This document shows, piece by piece, positions 1-8,197 of a stretch of 49,058 nucleotides of DNA (the stretch's first letter is position 1; each line of letters opens with the position of its first letter). The notes under the pieces are model-generated. The model saw only the letters and a program-made list of their open reading frames with translations, was not told the origin of the DNA and ran no database searches. The stretch is from Collinsella aerofaciens (GTDB lineage Bacteria; Actinomycetota; Coriobacteriia; Coriobacteriales; Coriobacteriaceae). Both the position numbers and the translations under genes were made by a program. The stretch lies in assembly GCF_015670795.1 (NCBI RefSeq), contig NZ_JADPCJ010000018.1, positions 1 to 49,058 of the forward strand, in the 5' to 3' direction.

Positions 1-171
1 CCCCGGAGGAGTTCCGGAGACAGTCCCTTGCGGCGTAGTTTTTATTTAAGCCGTCCAAGTTTTGGGGTGCAGTTCACGGATAGGACCTCGGGGGCGTTCG
101 GTTAACTGCGGGAGCGTGCCGTCAGCTCAATGTGTTCGGTTGGGATCGGAAATCAACCGGTTTTTCAAACG

Positions 172-205
172 AAAAGCGCCCGCGGCCAAATGGTCGCGGG
201 CGCTT
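172..205 (-). terminator. Rho-independent terminator of crr
   Basis: An 11-bp GC-rich stem (AGCGCCCGCGG side against its complement) closes over a short loop and, read on the minus strand, runs into a T-rich stretch. It sits 38 bases past the crr stop codon. The 1-171 stretch before it shows no gene; it has only degenerate short dyads resembling the intergenic repeats seen later. Confidence 0.8.
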
Positions 206-242
206 GACGAGGTGCCTTTTGGCTGTGTGGCGTGGGGCCTGG

Positions 243-806
243 CTACTTGGTCTTGGCAACCAGCAGCGGGTCGCCAAGCTTGACGAGCGGGTTGCCGCCG
301 ATAAGCGTTCCAGACTCGCCGACATGGTCGATGCTCTTAAGACGATCGAGCTCGGAGACGATGACGGTCACGATGTCCTCGTGACCAGCGGCCTTAATGG
401 CCTCGCGGTCGAAGCTGATGAGCGGCTGGCCTGCCTTGACCACATCGCCCATCTCGACAAAGCGGGCAAAACCCTTGCCGTTCATTTCCACGGTGCCCAG
501 GCCAACATGGATGAACACGCGCAGGCCGTCCTCGGTGATCATGCCGATGGAGTGGTTGGTGACAGTGGTGGCACCGATGCGGCCGTTGGCGGGCGCATAG
601 ATGGTGCCGGTAATGGGCTCGATGCCATAGCCCTGGCCAAGCATGCCCGAGGCGATCGTCTCGTCGGGAACCTCGTTCAGGTTGACGAGCACGCCGTTGA
701 CGGGGGCATAGATGACGCCTTCGCGGGTAGCGAAGCTTGCTGCGGGCGGAACGGACGCCTCGCCGGTCGAGGTGAAGGTGGACTTAAGCGAATCGAGCAG
801 ACCCAT
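243..806 (-). CDS. crr: PTS glucose-type EIIA component
   Basis: This is a 187-residue cytoplasmic phosphocarrier of the EIIA-Glc family. It takes phosphate from HPr and passes it to sugar-specific EIIB domains, and in other bacteria it also signals carbon status. The beta-sandwich core motifs are visible: PVNGVLVNL near residue 35, TNHSIGM with the supporting His85, and FIHVGLGTV with His100 as the expected phosphorylation site. A longer reading frame exists upstream, but the start at 806 follows a GGAGG five bases away, so the extra 27 residues are not used. It is a stand-alone EIIA with no EIIB/EIIC beside it; an orphan EIIC lies 36 kb away at 37068. It is divergent from the hydrolase gene and ends in its own terminator. 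Confidence 0.92.
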   Translation of the reverse strand: MGLLDSLKSTFTSTGEASVPPAASFATREGVIYAPVNGVLVNLNEVPDETIASGMLGQGYGIEPITGTIYAPANGRIGATTVTNHSIGMITEDGLRVFIHVGLGTVEMNGKGFARFVEMGDVVKAGQPLISFDREAIKAAGHEDIVTVIVSELDRLKSIDHVGESGTLIGGNPLVKLGDPLLVAKTK

Positions 807-853
807 AGTTGCCTCCAACTTAAATAGGCGCATATCGCGCGTTTGGTTTGCCG

Positions 854-863
854 GAAACGTTTC
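854..863. promoter_or_regulatory. LacI/CcpA-type palindromic operator candidate
   Basis: A perfect 10-bp palindrome GAAACGTTTC lies 48 bases upstream of the crr start, in the crr/hydrolase divergent region. LacI-family regulators commonly bind palindromes with a central CG of this kind. It is one base out of register with a strict cre consensus, so the regulator is inferred only. The rest of 807-1049 shows no gene. Confidence 0.4.
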
Positions 864-1049
864 ACATGTGTTTCGCGGCTTGGTCAACGCCCCTATTCTA
901 CGCTGCTCAACGATACCTCTGAACTGGGATTATGTGATATATCAGTTGAAGGGAAACTTATTGCCGGAGTGTTTCTGCGCCACGGGTTCAAGTGGGGTAC
1001 GCTTGAAGGCGAAAAACAAGGGCGCATAATTTGCGCGAAGGGAGCACAT

Positions 1050-1949
1050 ATGATTGTCGAGAACCATGCGCTGTGGGGCGAGGAGTCGACCGAGGATTAT
1101 CCGGCGACGTTTACGTATTTGGGTGCCGAGCCGTTGCCCGATAAACCGAATGGCCGCCGCCCCGCGGTGATTATCTGTGGCGGAGGTGCGTTTACGCATA
1201 TCGCTCCGCATGAGCAGGATCCTGTGGCGTTTGCGTTTTTGGATCACGGTTACCAGGCCTTTGTGCTCAACTATGTCACGAGTTCTACGGGTGACGTGAG
1301 CTTTCCGCACCCCCAGGCAGATCTTGCCAAGATGGTCGCCACGGTGCGCGCCAACGCCGACGAGTGGCATGTCGATCCTAAGCGCGTGTGCGTCGTGGGC
1401 TTTTCTGCTGGCGGCATGATTTGCGCCTCGCTGGCAACACAGTGGAAGACCGGCCCCTTTGCGGCACTTGCCGGGGCGCGTCCGGACGACATTCGTCCCG
1501 ATGCCGTGGTGCTGGGCTATCCATTGCTAGACTTTGCCTATGTGCGCGACATGCAGACGCGCGATCCGCGCATTGACTTGCGTGTGCCCAAGACGGGCGG
1601 CAAGACGGGGCGCGATTTGCTTAACGACTACCTGTCGATGGTGACGGGTGGCGAGGCGACTGACGAGCATCTGGCCGACATCTGCCCCACCACGCATGTT
1701 TCGCGTCAGATGCCGCCGACCTTTGTGTGGGGCGTGTCCGACGACAAGACGGCGCCGATCGCGCAGGTCTACCCGTTTGCGCAGCGCATGGCCGAGGAGG
1801 GCGTTGCATGCGAGATGCACGTCTTCGACCAGGGTGGTCACGGCCTTTCGCTCGGCAACGCCAACACCGCGGTCGACAACGAGGACAAGCAGGTGGCGGT
1901 CCGCCCTTGGATTCGCCTAGCCTTCCGCTTCCTGGAGCGCCATCTGTAA
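1050..1949 (+). CDS. Alpha/beta hydrolase, acetyl esterase-like
   Basis: A 299-residue cytosolic serine hydrolase of the acetyl-esterase/xylan-esterase-like branch of the alpha/beta-hydrolase fold; no signal peptide. The oxyanion segment CGGGAF is at residues 43-48, the nucleophile elbow GFSAGG places Ser119, Asp231 or Asp232 in VSDDKT is the likely acid and His264 in GGHGLS completes the triad. The frame is open much further upstream, but the start at 1050 is preceded by GAAGGGA and gives a family-typical N terminus. Likely substrates are small acyl esters or acetylated sugars; nothing nearby defines them. It is followed by a hairpin repeat that may end transcription. Confidence 0.82.
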   Translation: MIVENHALWGEESTEDYPATFTYLGAEPLPDKPNGRRPAVIICGGGAFTHIAPHEQDPVAFAFLDHGYQAFVLNYVTSSTGDVSFPHPQADLAKMVATVRANADEWHVDPKRVCVVGFSAGGMICASLATQWKTGPFAALAGARPDDIRPDAVVLGYPLLDFAYVRDMQTRDPRIDLRVPKTGGKTGRDLLNDYLSMVTGGEATDEHLADICPTTHVSRQMPPTFVWGVSDDKTAPIAQVYPFAQRMAEEGVACEMHVFDQGGHGLSLGNANTAVDNEDKQVAVRPWIRLAFRFLERHL

Positions 1950-1978
1950 GAGGACGGGCATCCCAGCCCTTCAATAAC

Positions 1979-2041
1979 TTGCGGTGAAATAGTTCCTATC
2001 TGGGGCATCAACCAGCCCATCCAGGAACTATTCCACCGCAA
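1979..2041. repeat. Dispersed hairpin repeat, copy A
   Basis: A 19-bp inverted repeat (TTGCGGTGAAATAGTTCCT against its complement, one mismatch) with a 25-base loop lies 30 bases after the hydrolase stop. The same arm sequence recurs as a perfect 22-bp hairpin at 6115-6181, also just after a gene. It may work as a terminator although the T run is weak, or be a REP-like element. Confidence 0.8.
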
Positions 2042-2062
2042 CTTCGTTTTTGATGCCCCGTC

Positions 2063-2270
2063 CGGAAACTGCGCCCCAGTTTTGCCTTTCAAGGTGGGAC
2101 GCAGTTTCCCATAGGGCCTCGACTGGGAAAGCGCGTCCCGTTTCGAGCGGGGATTCCGGGATGCATTTTCCGTAAGAGGCCTGTTTGGGAAACCATATCC
2201 CGTTTCGAGCCGGAATTCTGGGATGTAGTTTCCCCGAGAGGCCTCATCGGGAAACTATGGCCCTGAACTC
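2063..2270. repeat. 62-bp degenerate tandem repeat of hairpin units
   Basis: About 3.3 units with a constant 62-base period: the GGAAA cores at 2064, 2126, 2188 and 2250 are exactly 62 apart. Within a unit a GGGAAA-type start is mirrored by a TTTCC end, so each unit can fold as its own hairpin. It fills most of the spacer before the FeoAB gene, with no gene in 1950-2421. Confidence 0.75.
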
Positions 2271-2345
2271 TCCTGCCTGTCCCCATTGCGCCAATTTGCT
2301 GATTGAACATCGTTGTGTGTTCGCGCTATCATGCATGGTTAAATT

Positions 2346-2370
2346 GGTTAGCCGTGGCAAACGGTTAGCC
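2346..2370. promoter_or_regulatory. Paired GGTTAGCC sites upstream of feoAB
   Basis: GGTTAGCC occurs twice as a direct repeat (2346 and 2363), 17 bases apart, 52 bases before the FeoAB start. The half-site resembles part of the DtxR/IdeR consensus, which would fit iron control of an iron transporter, but the right half of a full box is poor. Confidence 0.35.
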
Positions 2371-2421
2371 AAGGTGAACATAAATGCAACGCCCTGTGGG
2401 CGCCGGGGGAGGAACACGGAC

Positions 2422-4782
2422 GTGAAGCTCGATACGCTCGAGATTGGAAAGGACGCCGTTGTCGCATCGGTGGCATCGGACGACCAGGCACTCCGACAGC
2501 ATATTTTGGACATGGGCCTAACGCCGGGCACCGAAGTCACCATGATGAAGTACGCCCCCATGGGCGACCCGCTCGAGATTCGCCTGCGTGGCTACGAGTT
2601 GACGCTGCGCAAGGATGATGCCGCACGCATTGAGCTCGTGGATGTGCACGACACCGATACCGGTCCGCGCGCCAACGCCGCAATCGGAACGACGGAGCAT
2701 CCGGCACTCGGCGAGGGGATGTATTCGCCCCGTGCGGCAAAAACGGCCGTGCCCGAGGGCGCACCGCTGCATTTTGCCCTCGCCGGCAACCAAAACTGCG
2801 GTAAGACCACGCTGTTCAACCAGCTTACGGGCTCCAACCAGCACGTCGGTAACTTTCCTGGCGTGACGGTCGACCGCAAGGACGGCACCATCCGTAACCA
2901 TCCCGAGGCAAGCGTTACCGATCTGCCCGGCATTTACTCCCTGTCGCCGTACACGGGCGAAGAGATCGTCAGCCGCCAATTCATCTTGGACGAAAACCCC
3001 GACGCCATCATCGACATCATCGACGCCACCAACATCGAACGTAACCTGTACCTGACGCTGCAGCTTATGGAGCTCGACCGCCCCATGGTCATCGCGCTCA
3101 ACATGATGGACGAGGTGACGGCCAACGGCGGCGCCGTGGACGTCAATCTGCTCGAGAGCCTGTTGGGCGTGCCTGTTGTTCCCATTAGCGCTGCCCGCAA
3201 CGAGGGTATCGGCGAGCTGGTGGATCATGCCTTGCACGTGGCGCGGTTCCGCGAGCGCCCCGGTCGCCTGGACTTCTGTGCGCCCGATGGATCGGACGGC
3301 GGCGCACTGCATCGCTGCATCCACGGCATTGCCAACCTGATCGAGGACCATGCCGTGACGGCGCACATCCCGGTGCGCTTTGCGGCGACCAAGCTGGTTG
3401 AGGGCGACGAGCTGGTGACCGAGGCGCTTCACCTGGATCGCAACGAGCTCGACGCTATCGAGCACATCATTACCCAGATGGAGGGCGAGGCCGGCACCGA
3501 CCGCCTGTCCGCGCTGGCCGATATGCGCTTTAGCTTTATCGGCGACGTGTGCGGGCGCTGCGTCGTCAAACCGCACGAAAGCCGCGAGCACGTGCGCTCC
3601 GTCAAGATCGACCGCATCCTGACGGGTCGCTACACGGCCATTCCGGCGTTCCTGGTGATCATGGGCCTCGTCTTTTGGCTGACGTTTGGCGTGATCGGCG
3701 CGGCGTTGCAGGGACTCATGGAGGACGGTATCGCTGCTATCATCGCCTCGGCCGATGCGGGCCTCAAGGCGTTCGGCACCAACGACGTGGTGCGCTCGCT
3801 GGCTGTCGACGGCGTGCTTACGGGCGTGGGCAGTGTGCTGACCTTCCTGCCGATTATCGTCGTGCTCTTCTTGTTCCTCTCCATTCTGGAAGACTCGGGC
3901 TACATGGCGCGCGTCGCCTTTGTCATGGATAAGGTGCTGCGTCGTTTTGGCCTGTCGGGCCGCAGCTTTGTGCCCATGCTCGTCGGTTTTGGCTGCACCG
4001 TGCCGGCTATCATGTCGACCCGTACGCTCCCATCCGAGCACGACCGCAAGATGACGGTCATGCTCACGCCGTTTATGAGCTGCTCAGCCAAGTTGCCGGT
4101 TTACGGCTTGCTGTGCGGGGCGTTTTTCCCACAGGCAACGGTTCCCGCCATGGTCTCGCTCTATCTGATCGGTATCGTGGTCGGCTGCATCGCGGCTTTG
4201 GTGCTCAACCGCACGGCATTTAAGGGCGACCCGGTGCCGTTTATCATGGAGCTTCCCAATTACCGCCTGCCGAGCGTCAAGACGACGGTGATGCTGGCAT
4301 GGGATAAGGCCAAGGACTTCATCACCAAGGCCTTTACCATTATCTTTGCCGCTACGGTGGTCATCTGGTTCCTGCAGACGTTCGATATCCGCTTTAACGT
4401 GGTCGCCGACCAGTCGCAGAGTCTGCTTGCCGGCCTGGGTAGCATCATCGCCCCGCTGCTGGCGCCGCTCGGCTTTGGCGACTGGCGCGCATCCACGGCG
4501 CTCGTCACCGGACTTATTGCCAAGGAGAGCGTCATCTCGACTCTCACAGTGCTTTTGGGCGCGACCTCACCCGCGGCACTGTCGACCATGTTTTCGCCGT
4601 TTACCGCTTACGTGTTCCTGGTCTTTGCGTTGCTGTACCCGCCCTGCGTGGCGGCCATCGGCGCCGTCAGGAGCGAGTTGGGCGCGCGCTATGCCGTTGC
4701 CGTGTTCGCGTTTCAAGTGACGGTCGCCTGGATCGTGGCGTTTGTCGTGCATTCGGCGGGCATATTGCTGGGGCTGGCTTAG
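2422..4782 (+). CDS. feoB: Fused FeoA-FeoB ferrous iron transporter
   Basis: A 786-residue inner-membrane Fe(II) transporter. Residues 1-75 form a FeoA SH3-like domain, normally a separate protein. A short linker leads to the FeoB G domain: G1 GNQNCGKT (122-129), G2 near residue 149, G3 DLPG (167-170), G4 NMMD (227-230), G5 SAARNEG. The C-terminal half holds the two gate regions and about eight to ten membrane helices, with the conserved cysteine region GFGCTVPAI. The start is GTG at 2422 after GGGGAGGAAC; the open frame extends 79 codons upstream but that part is repeat DNA. No separate feoA or feoC is seen. Paired GGTTAGCC sites upstream may give iron control. Confidence 0.93.
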   Translation: MKLDTLEIGKDAVVASVASDDQALRQHILDMGLTPGTEVTMMKYAPMGDPLEIRLRGYELTLRKDDAARIELVDVHDTDTGPRANAAIGTTEHPALGEGMYSPRAAKTAVPEGAPLHFALAGNQNCGKTTLFNQLTGSNQHVGNFPGVTVDRKDGTIRNHPEASVTDLPGIYSLSPYTGEEIVSRQFILDENPDAIIDIIDATNIERNLYLTLQLMELDRPMVIALNMMDEVTANGGAVDVNLLESLLGVPVVPISAARNEGIGELVDHALHVARFRERPGRLDFCAPDGSDGGALHRCIHGIANLIEDHAVTAHIPVRFAATKLVEGDELVTEALHLDRNELDAIEHIITQMEGEAGTDRLSALADMRFSFIGDVCGRCVVKPHESREHVRSVKIDRILTGRYTAIPAFLVIMGLVFWLTFGVIGAALQGLMEDGIAAIIASADAGLKAFGTNDVVRSLAVDGVLTGVGSVLTFLPIIVVLFLFLSILEDSGYMARVAFVMDKVLRRFGLSGRSFVPMLVGFGCTVPAIMSTRTLPSEHDRKMTVMLTPFMSCSAKLPVYGLLCGAFFPQATVPAMVSLYLIGIVVGCIAALVLNRTAFKGDPVPFIMELPNYRLPSVKTTVMLAWDKAKDFITKAFTIIFAATVVIWFLQTFDIRFNVVADQSQSLLAGLGSIIAPLLAPLGFGDWRASTALVTGLIAKESVISTLTVLLGATSPAALSTMFSPFTAYVFLVFALLYPPCVAAIGAVRSELGARYAVAVFAFQVTVAWIVAFVVHSAGILLGLA

Positions 4783-4822
4783 CTATTTATTGACGGCGCA
4801 ACCTCTGTGTATCGAATTGTTT

Positions 4823-4857
4823 CGGTCCCGTGTCCGTTACTGACGGATGTGGGACCG
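4823..4857. promoter_or_regulatory. Interrupted palindrome overlapping the efflux-gene promoter
   Basis: CGGTCCC and TCCGT pair with ACGGA and GGGACCG as two nested stems (7 and 5 bp). The element lies between feoAB and the MFS gene and overlaps the proposed -35 of the latter. With no good T run it looks more like an operator than a terminator; either is possible. Confidence 0.5.
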
Positions 4858-4869
4858 TTGCTATATAAT
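4840..4869 (+). promoter_or_regulatory. Promoter of the MFS efflux gene
   Basis: A perfect TATAAT at 4864-4869 follows CTGACG at 4840-4845 with an 18-base spacer, 34 bases before the MFS start codon. The -35 lies inside the palindrome at 4823-4857. Confidence 0.6.
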
Positions 4870-4902
4870 CGCCTCCGCTCAAAATGATTGGAGATGTTAT
4901 AT

Positions 4903-6099
4903 ATGAGTCAGGGAAGGCAAGACGGCATCACGCTCAGGCAGTGGCTCCCACTCGTCGGGCTCACCTGCTGTGCGTTCGTGTTCAACACGTCGGAGTTTAT
5001 GCCCATCGGCCTTTTGACTGATATCGCCGCGTCGTTCTCGCTCACCGAGGCCCAGGCGGGCATCATGATCTCGGTCTATGCCTGGGGCGTCATGCTGCTG
5101 TCGTTGCCGCTCATGGTGTTTGCCTCGCGCTTCGAGTTCAAGCGGATGCTGCTGGGCGTGCTTGCCGTGTTCTCGCTCGGCCAGTTCCTGTCCGCCGTGG
5201 CGCCCACCTATCCCATCTTGGTCTGCGCGCGCCTGGTGGTCGCTTGCGCGCATGCCGTGTTCTGGTCGGTCGCTTCGATTATGGCCTCGCGCCTGGTCGA
5301 CACGCGCCATGGGGCGCTCGCCATCAGCATGATCGCCACTGGCTCGTCCATCGCGCAGATCTTTGGCCTGCCCCTCGGTCGCGCCATAGGCTTGGCCGTG
5401 GGCTGGCGCATGACGTTTGCCGTGGTCGGGGGCCTCTCGGCCATCGCGGCCGTCTACCAGGCAGCGGTGTTCCCGGCCATGCCGGCGGGTGAGCGCTTTA
5501 CCGTCAAGCAACTGCCCGAGCTGCTCAAGAACCCGCTCCTCATCGCGCTCTACGCAGTCACGGTCTTCATGGCGACCGGCTATTACGCAAGCTACAGCTA
5601 TATCGAGCCCTTCCTGGCGCAGGTCGCGCACGTCGATGCGGGCGCCATTACCATGACGCTGACGGCGTTTGGCTGCTCTGGTTTGCTCGGAAGCTGGCTG
5701 TTTGGCCGCCTGTTCGATGGGCATCGCTTCCCGTTCTTGGCTATCACGCTCTCCGGCGTGCCGGTGGCCCTGCTGCTCATGGGGCCGGCCGCATCGTCGC
5801 TCGTGACAGTGCTTGCCGTCTGCGCACTGTGGGGTTGCTGCGCCACGGCCTTTAACGTGGCGTTTCAGGCCGAGCTCATCAAGCACACGCCGGCAGATTC
5901 GTCGGCCGTTGCCATGTCGATCTTCTCGGGCCTGTTCAACCTCGGTATCGGCACGGGTACCGCGATCGGCGGAGCCGTGGTTTCGGGTCCCGGTATCGCC
6001 TGGATCGGCTTCGCGGGCGGTGCGATCGCTGCCGTGGGCGTCATCCTCGCTATCACGGTGATGTTCCCGGCCATTCGTCGCGCAAAGCCTGTCGCCTAA
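4903..6099 (+). CDS. MFS sugar/drug efflux permease, SotB-like
   Basis: A 398-residue major facilitator with about 12 membrane helices. It resembles E. coli SotB: NTSEFMPIGLL near residue 28, the YAWGVMLLSLPLM stretch, a loop ARLVVACAHAVFWS, the central WRMTF and the YYASYSYIEPF stretch after the middle loop. SotB-type proteins export arabinose and related sugars or inhibitors by proton antiport; the substrate here is unknown. The start at 4903 is 8 bases after TTGGAG; an in-frame ATG at 4888 has no ribosome site. It has its own promoter and ends before hairpin repeat B. Confidence 0.85.
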   Translation: MSQGRQDGITLRQWLPLVGLTCCAFVFNTSEFMPIGLLTDIAASFSLTEAQAGIMISVYAWGVMLLSLPLMVFASRFEFKRMLLGVLAVFSLGQFLSAVAPTYPILVCARLVVACAHAVFWSVASIMASRLVDTRHGALAISMIATGSSIAQIFGLPLGRAIGLAVGWRMTFAVVGGLSAIAAVYQAAVFPAMPAGERFTVKQLPELLKNPLLIALYAVTVFMATGYYASYSYIEPFLAQVAHVDAGAITMTLTAFGCSGLLGSWLFGRLFDGHRFPFLAITLSGVPVALLLMGPAASSLVTVLAVCALWGCCATAFNVAFQAELIKHTPADSSAVAMSIFSGLFNLGIGTGTAIGGAVVSGPGIAWIGFAGGAIAAVGVILAITVMFPAIRRAKPVA

Positions 6100-6114
6100 T
6101 CACGTTTCCTCATC

Positions 6115-6181
6115 AGTTGCGGTGGAATAGTTCCTGTTTAAGGCCTCTGAAGGCCCAAGCAGGAACTATTCCACCGCAACT
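6115..6181. repeat. Dispersed hairpin repeat, copy B
   Basis: A perfect 22-bp inverted repeat beginning AGTTGCGGTGGAATAGTTCC, with a 23-base loop that itself contains a small AGGCCT hairpin. It lies 15 bases after the MFS stop. Copy A is at 1979-2041; the arms match but the loops differ. Confidence 0.82.
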
Positions 6182-6252
6182 TATTTTGGGGGAGAGGATA
6201 CAAGCTGGGCATACAATGGATGTCGTTGTGTTGCGCTTACCGGGAGGTTGCT

Positions 6253-7629
6253 ATGTGGGCATACGAGACGACGTTCTATCAAATCTATCCGCTGGGCTTT
6301 TGTGGAGCTCCGCGCGAAAACGCCGCGCCCGTTGCCGAGGATGAGCTCGCCCAGGCCGCCGATGCCACAGCTAGCCCCGATGCCCCCATCATGAAGATTG
6401 CCCAATGGGCCGACTACCTGCAGGAACTCGGTATTGGCGCTGTGCTCATCAACCCGCCGCTCGAGTCTGATAGCCATGGCTACGACACGCGCAGCCTGCG
6501 CCATATTGATCGCCGCCTGGGTGGGGACGCCGACTTTGCCGCCGTATGCGACACGCTGCATGCCCATGGCATCCGCGTGGTGCTCGATGCCGTCTTCAAC
6601 CACGTCGGCCGCGGTTTTTGGGCCTTCCGCGATGTGCAGGAGCGCAAGTGGGACTCGCCGTACAAGGACTGGTTCCACATTAGCTTTGACGGCGATTCCT
6701 GCTATGGCGATGGCTTTTGGTACGAGGGCTGGGAAGGCCATTTTGAGCTTGTGAAGCTCAACCTGCAAAATCCCGCTGTGGTCGATTACCTGCTCGAGTC
6801 CGTGCGCCGCTGGGCCGAGGTCTTTGGCGTCGACGGCCTGCGCCTGGACGTTGCCTATATGCTCGACCGCGACTTTATGCGCCGCCTGCACGTCTTTACC
6901 CATGAGCTCAAGCCCGACTTTGTGCTGATCGGCGAGACGCTCCACGGCGACTACAACCAAATCGTCAACGACGAGATGCTCGACTCCTGCACCAACTACG
7001 AGTGCTACAAGGGCCTGTACTCCAGCTTTAACTCGGTCAACATGTTCGAGATCGCCCATTCGCTGCACCGCCAGTTTGGCGGTGATCCGTGGTGCATCTA
7101 CCGCGGCAAACATCTGCTGTCGTTTGTCGACAACCACGATGTGCCGCGCCTGGCAAGTATCCTCACCGACAAGTCGTGTCTGCGTCCCGCCTACGGCATG
7201 CTCTTTGGCATGCCGGGCATCCCGTGCGTCTACTATGGCAGCGAGTGGGGAATTGCCGGCGAAAAGGGTGGCCCCGATGGCGACTGGGCGCTGAGACCTG
7301 CGCTCAATGAGCCTGCGCCCAACGAGCTGACGGCGTTCATCACGCAGCTTGCGCACCTTCGCTCGGCCGACGACGCGGCTGCCCGTGCTCTCAACTACGG
7401 TGCCTATCGCAACGTGGTGATCCAGAACAAGCAGCTGCTGTTCGAGCGCGCCTGTGACGGCGCGACGGTACTCGTGGCGGTGAATGCCGTGGGTGAGCCT
7501 TACACCTTTGGCGCCGGCGAGCTCAACGGGTCCTTCGTCGACCTGCTTGCCGACGATGCGCCCACGGTCGAGCTGACGGGTACCCTTGAGCTTGCACCCT
7601 ACGAGGTGCGCTATCTGTTGAGAGCCTAG
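6253..7629 (+). CDS. GH13 alpha-amylase family glycosidase
   Basis: A 458-residue cytoplasmic alpha-glucan or oligosaccharide hydrolase of family GH13; no signal peptide. The TIM-barrel motifs are in order: DAVFNH (112-117), GLRLD with nucleophile Asp199, LIGE with acid Glu228, and FVDNHD with Asp296. The N-terminal strand YQIYPLGF is typical, with a short insertion after it rich in Ala and Pro. A C-terminal beta domain follows from about residue 380. The ATG at 6253 has GGGAGG five bases upstream. The glycosylase gene starts 3 bases after its stop, suggesting cotranscription. Substrate specificity cannot be read from the motifs. Confidence 0.9.
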   Translation: MWAYETTFYQIYPLGFCGAPRENAAPVAEDELAQAADATASPDAPIMKIAQWADYLQELGIGAVLINPPLESDSHGYDTRSLRHIDRRLGGDADFAAVCDTLHAHGIRVVLDAVFNHVGRGFWAFRDVQERKWDSPYKDWFHISFDGDSCYGDGFWYEGWEGHFELVKLNLQNPAVVDYLLESVRRWAEVFGVDGLRLDVAYMLDRDFMRRLHVFTHELKPDFVLIGETLHGDYNQIVNDEMLDSCTNYECYKGLYSSFNSVNMFEIAHSLHRQFGGDPWCIYRGKHLLSFVDNHDVPRLASILTDKSCLRPAYGMLFGMPGIPCVYYGSEWGIAGEKGGPDGDWALRPALNEPAPNELTAFITQLAHLRSADDAAARALNYGAYRNVVIQNKQLLFERACDGATVLVAVNAVGEPYTFGAGELNGSFVDLLADDAPTVELTGTLELAPYEVRYLLRA

Positions 7630-7632
7630 CCC

Positions 7633-8196
7633 ATGGCCGTATCTGACGAGGGCTATCAACATATTGAGCATGGGTTTGAGCCCGTGTTTGACGAGCACTC
7701 GCGCGTTTTGGTGCTCGGGTCGTTTCCCTCGGTGCTTTCGCGCGCCAATGCCTTTTATTACGGGAACCCTCAGAATCGCTTTTGGCGTGTGATGGCCACG
7801 TGCCTCGGTATGCCTGTGCCGCCCAACGAGGGCGATCCTTTGGCAAGCGGTGAGCCCGCGACGCTCGATGCCTCCATTGCCGCCAAGCGGGTCATGCTGT
7901 TGAACGGCGGCGTAGCCCTGTGGGATGCAATCGAGAGCTGCGACATTAAGGGCTCGAGCGACGCGAGCATCCGCAACGTTGTGCCGGCACATATCGAGCG
8001 CATTACCGATGCCGCGCCGATCGAGGTCGTTGTCTGTAACGGCGGTACGGCAGGGCGACTCTACAAACGCTACTTGCAAGATCGGACGGGGCTGCCTGCC
8101 ATTGTCCTGCCCTCGACAAGTCCCGCCAATGCCGCCTGGTGCCTGGAGCGTCTTGTTGAGCGTTGGCACGAAGCCGTTGACTGGGCTGTTATTTAA
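7633..8196 (+). CDS. DNA glycosylase, UDG family 6 (hypoxanthine) type
   Basis: A 187-residue enzyme matching the DNA-deoxyinosine glycosylase branch of the uracil-DNA glycosylase superfamily, which removes deaminated adenine (hypoxanthine) from DNA. Visible motifs are VLVLGSFPSVLSR (25-37), YYGNPQNRFW (42-51) and the C-terminal LPSTSPANAAW loop that inserts into the helix. The start at 7633 lies 3 bases after the glycosidase stop without a clear ribosome site, so translational coupling is likely. It converges on the minus-strand gene with only one base between stop codons. Confidence 0.85.
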   Translation: MAVSDEGYQHIEHGFEPVFDEHSRVLVLGSFPSVLSRANAFYYGNPQNRFWRVMATCLGMPVPPNEGDPLASGEPATLDASIAAKRVMLLNGGVALWDAIESCDIKGSSDASIRNVVPAHIERITDAAPIEVVVCNGGTAGRLYKRYLQDRTGLPAIVLPSTSPANAAWCLERLVERWHEAVDWAVI

Positions 8197-8197
8197 T

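Noticed and set aside
854..863. A strict CcpA cre site at crr
   Set aside because: The palindrome is one base out of register with the cre consensus, so only a general LacI-type operator is proposed.
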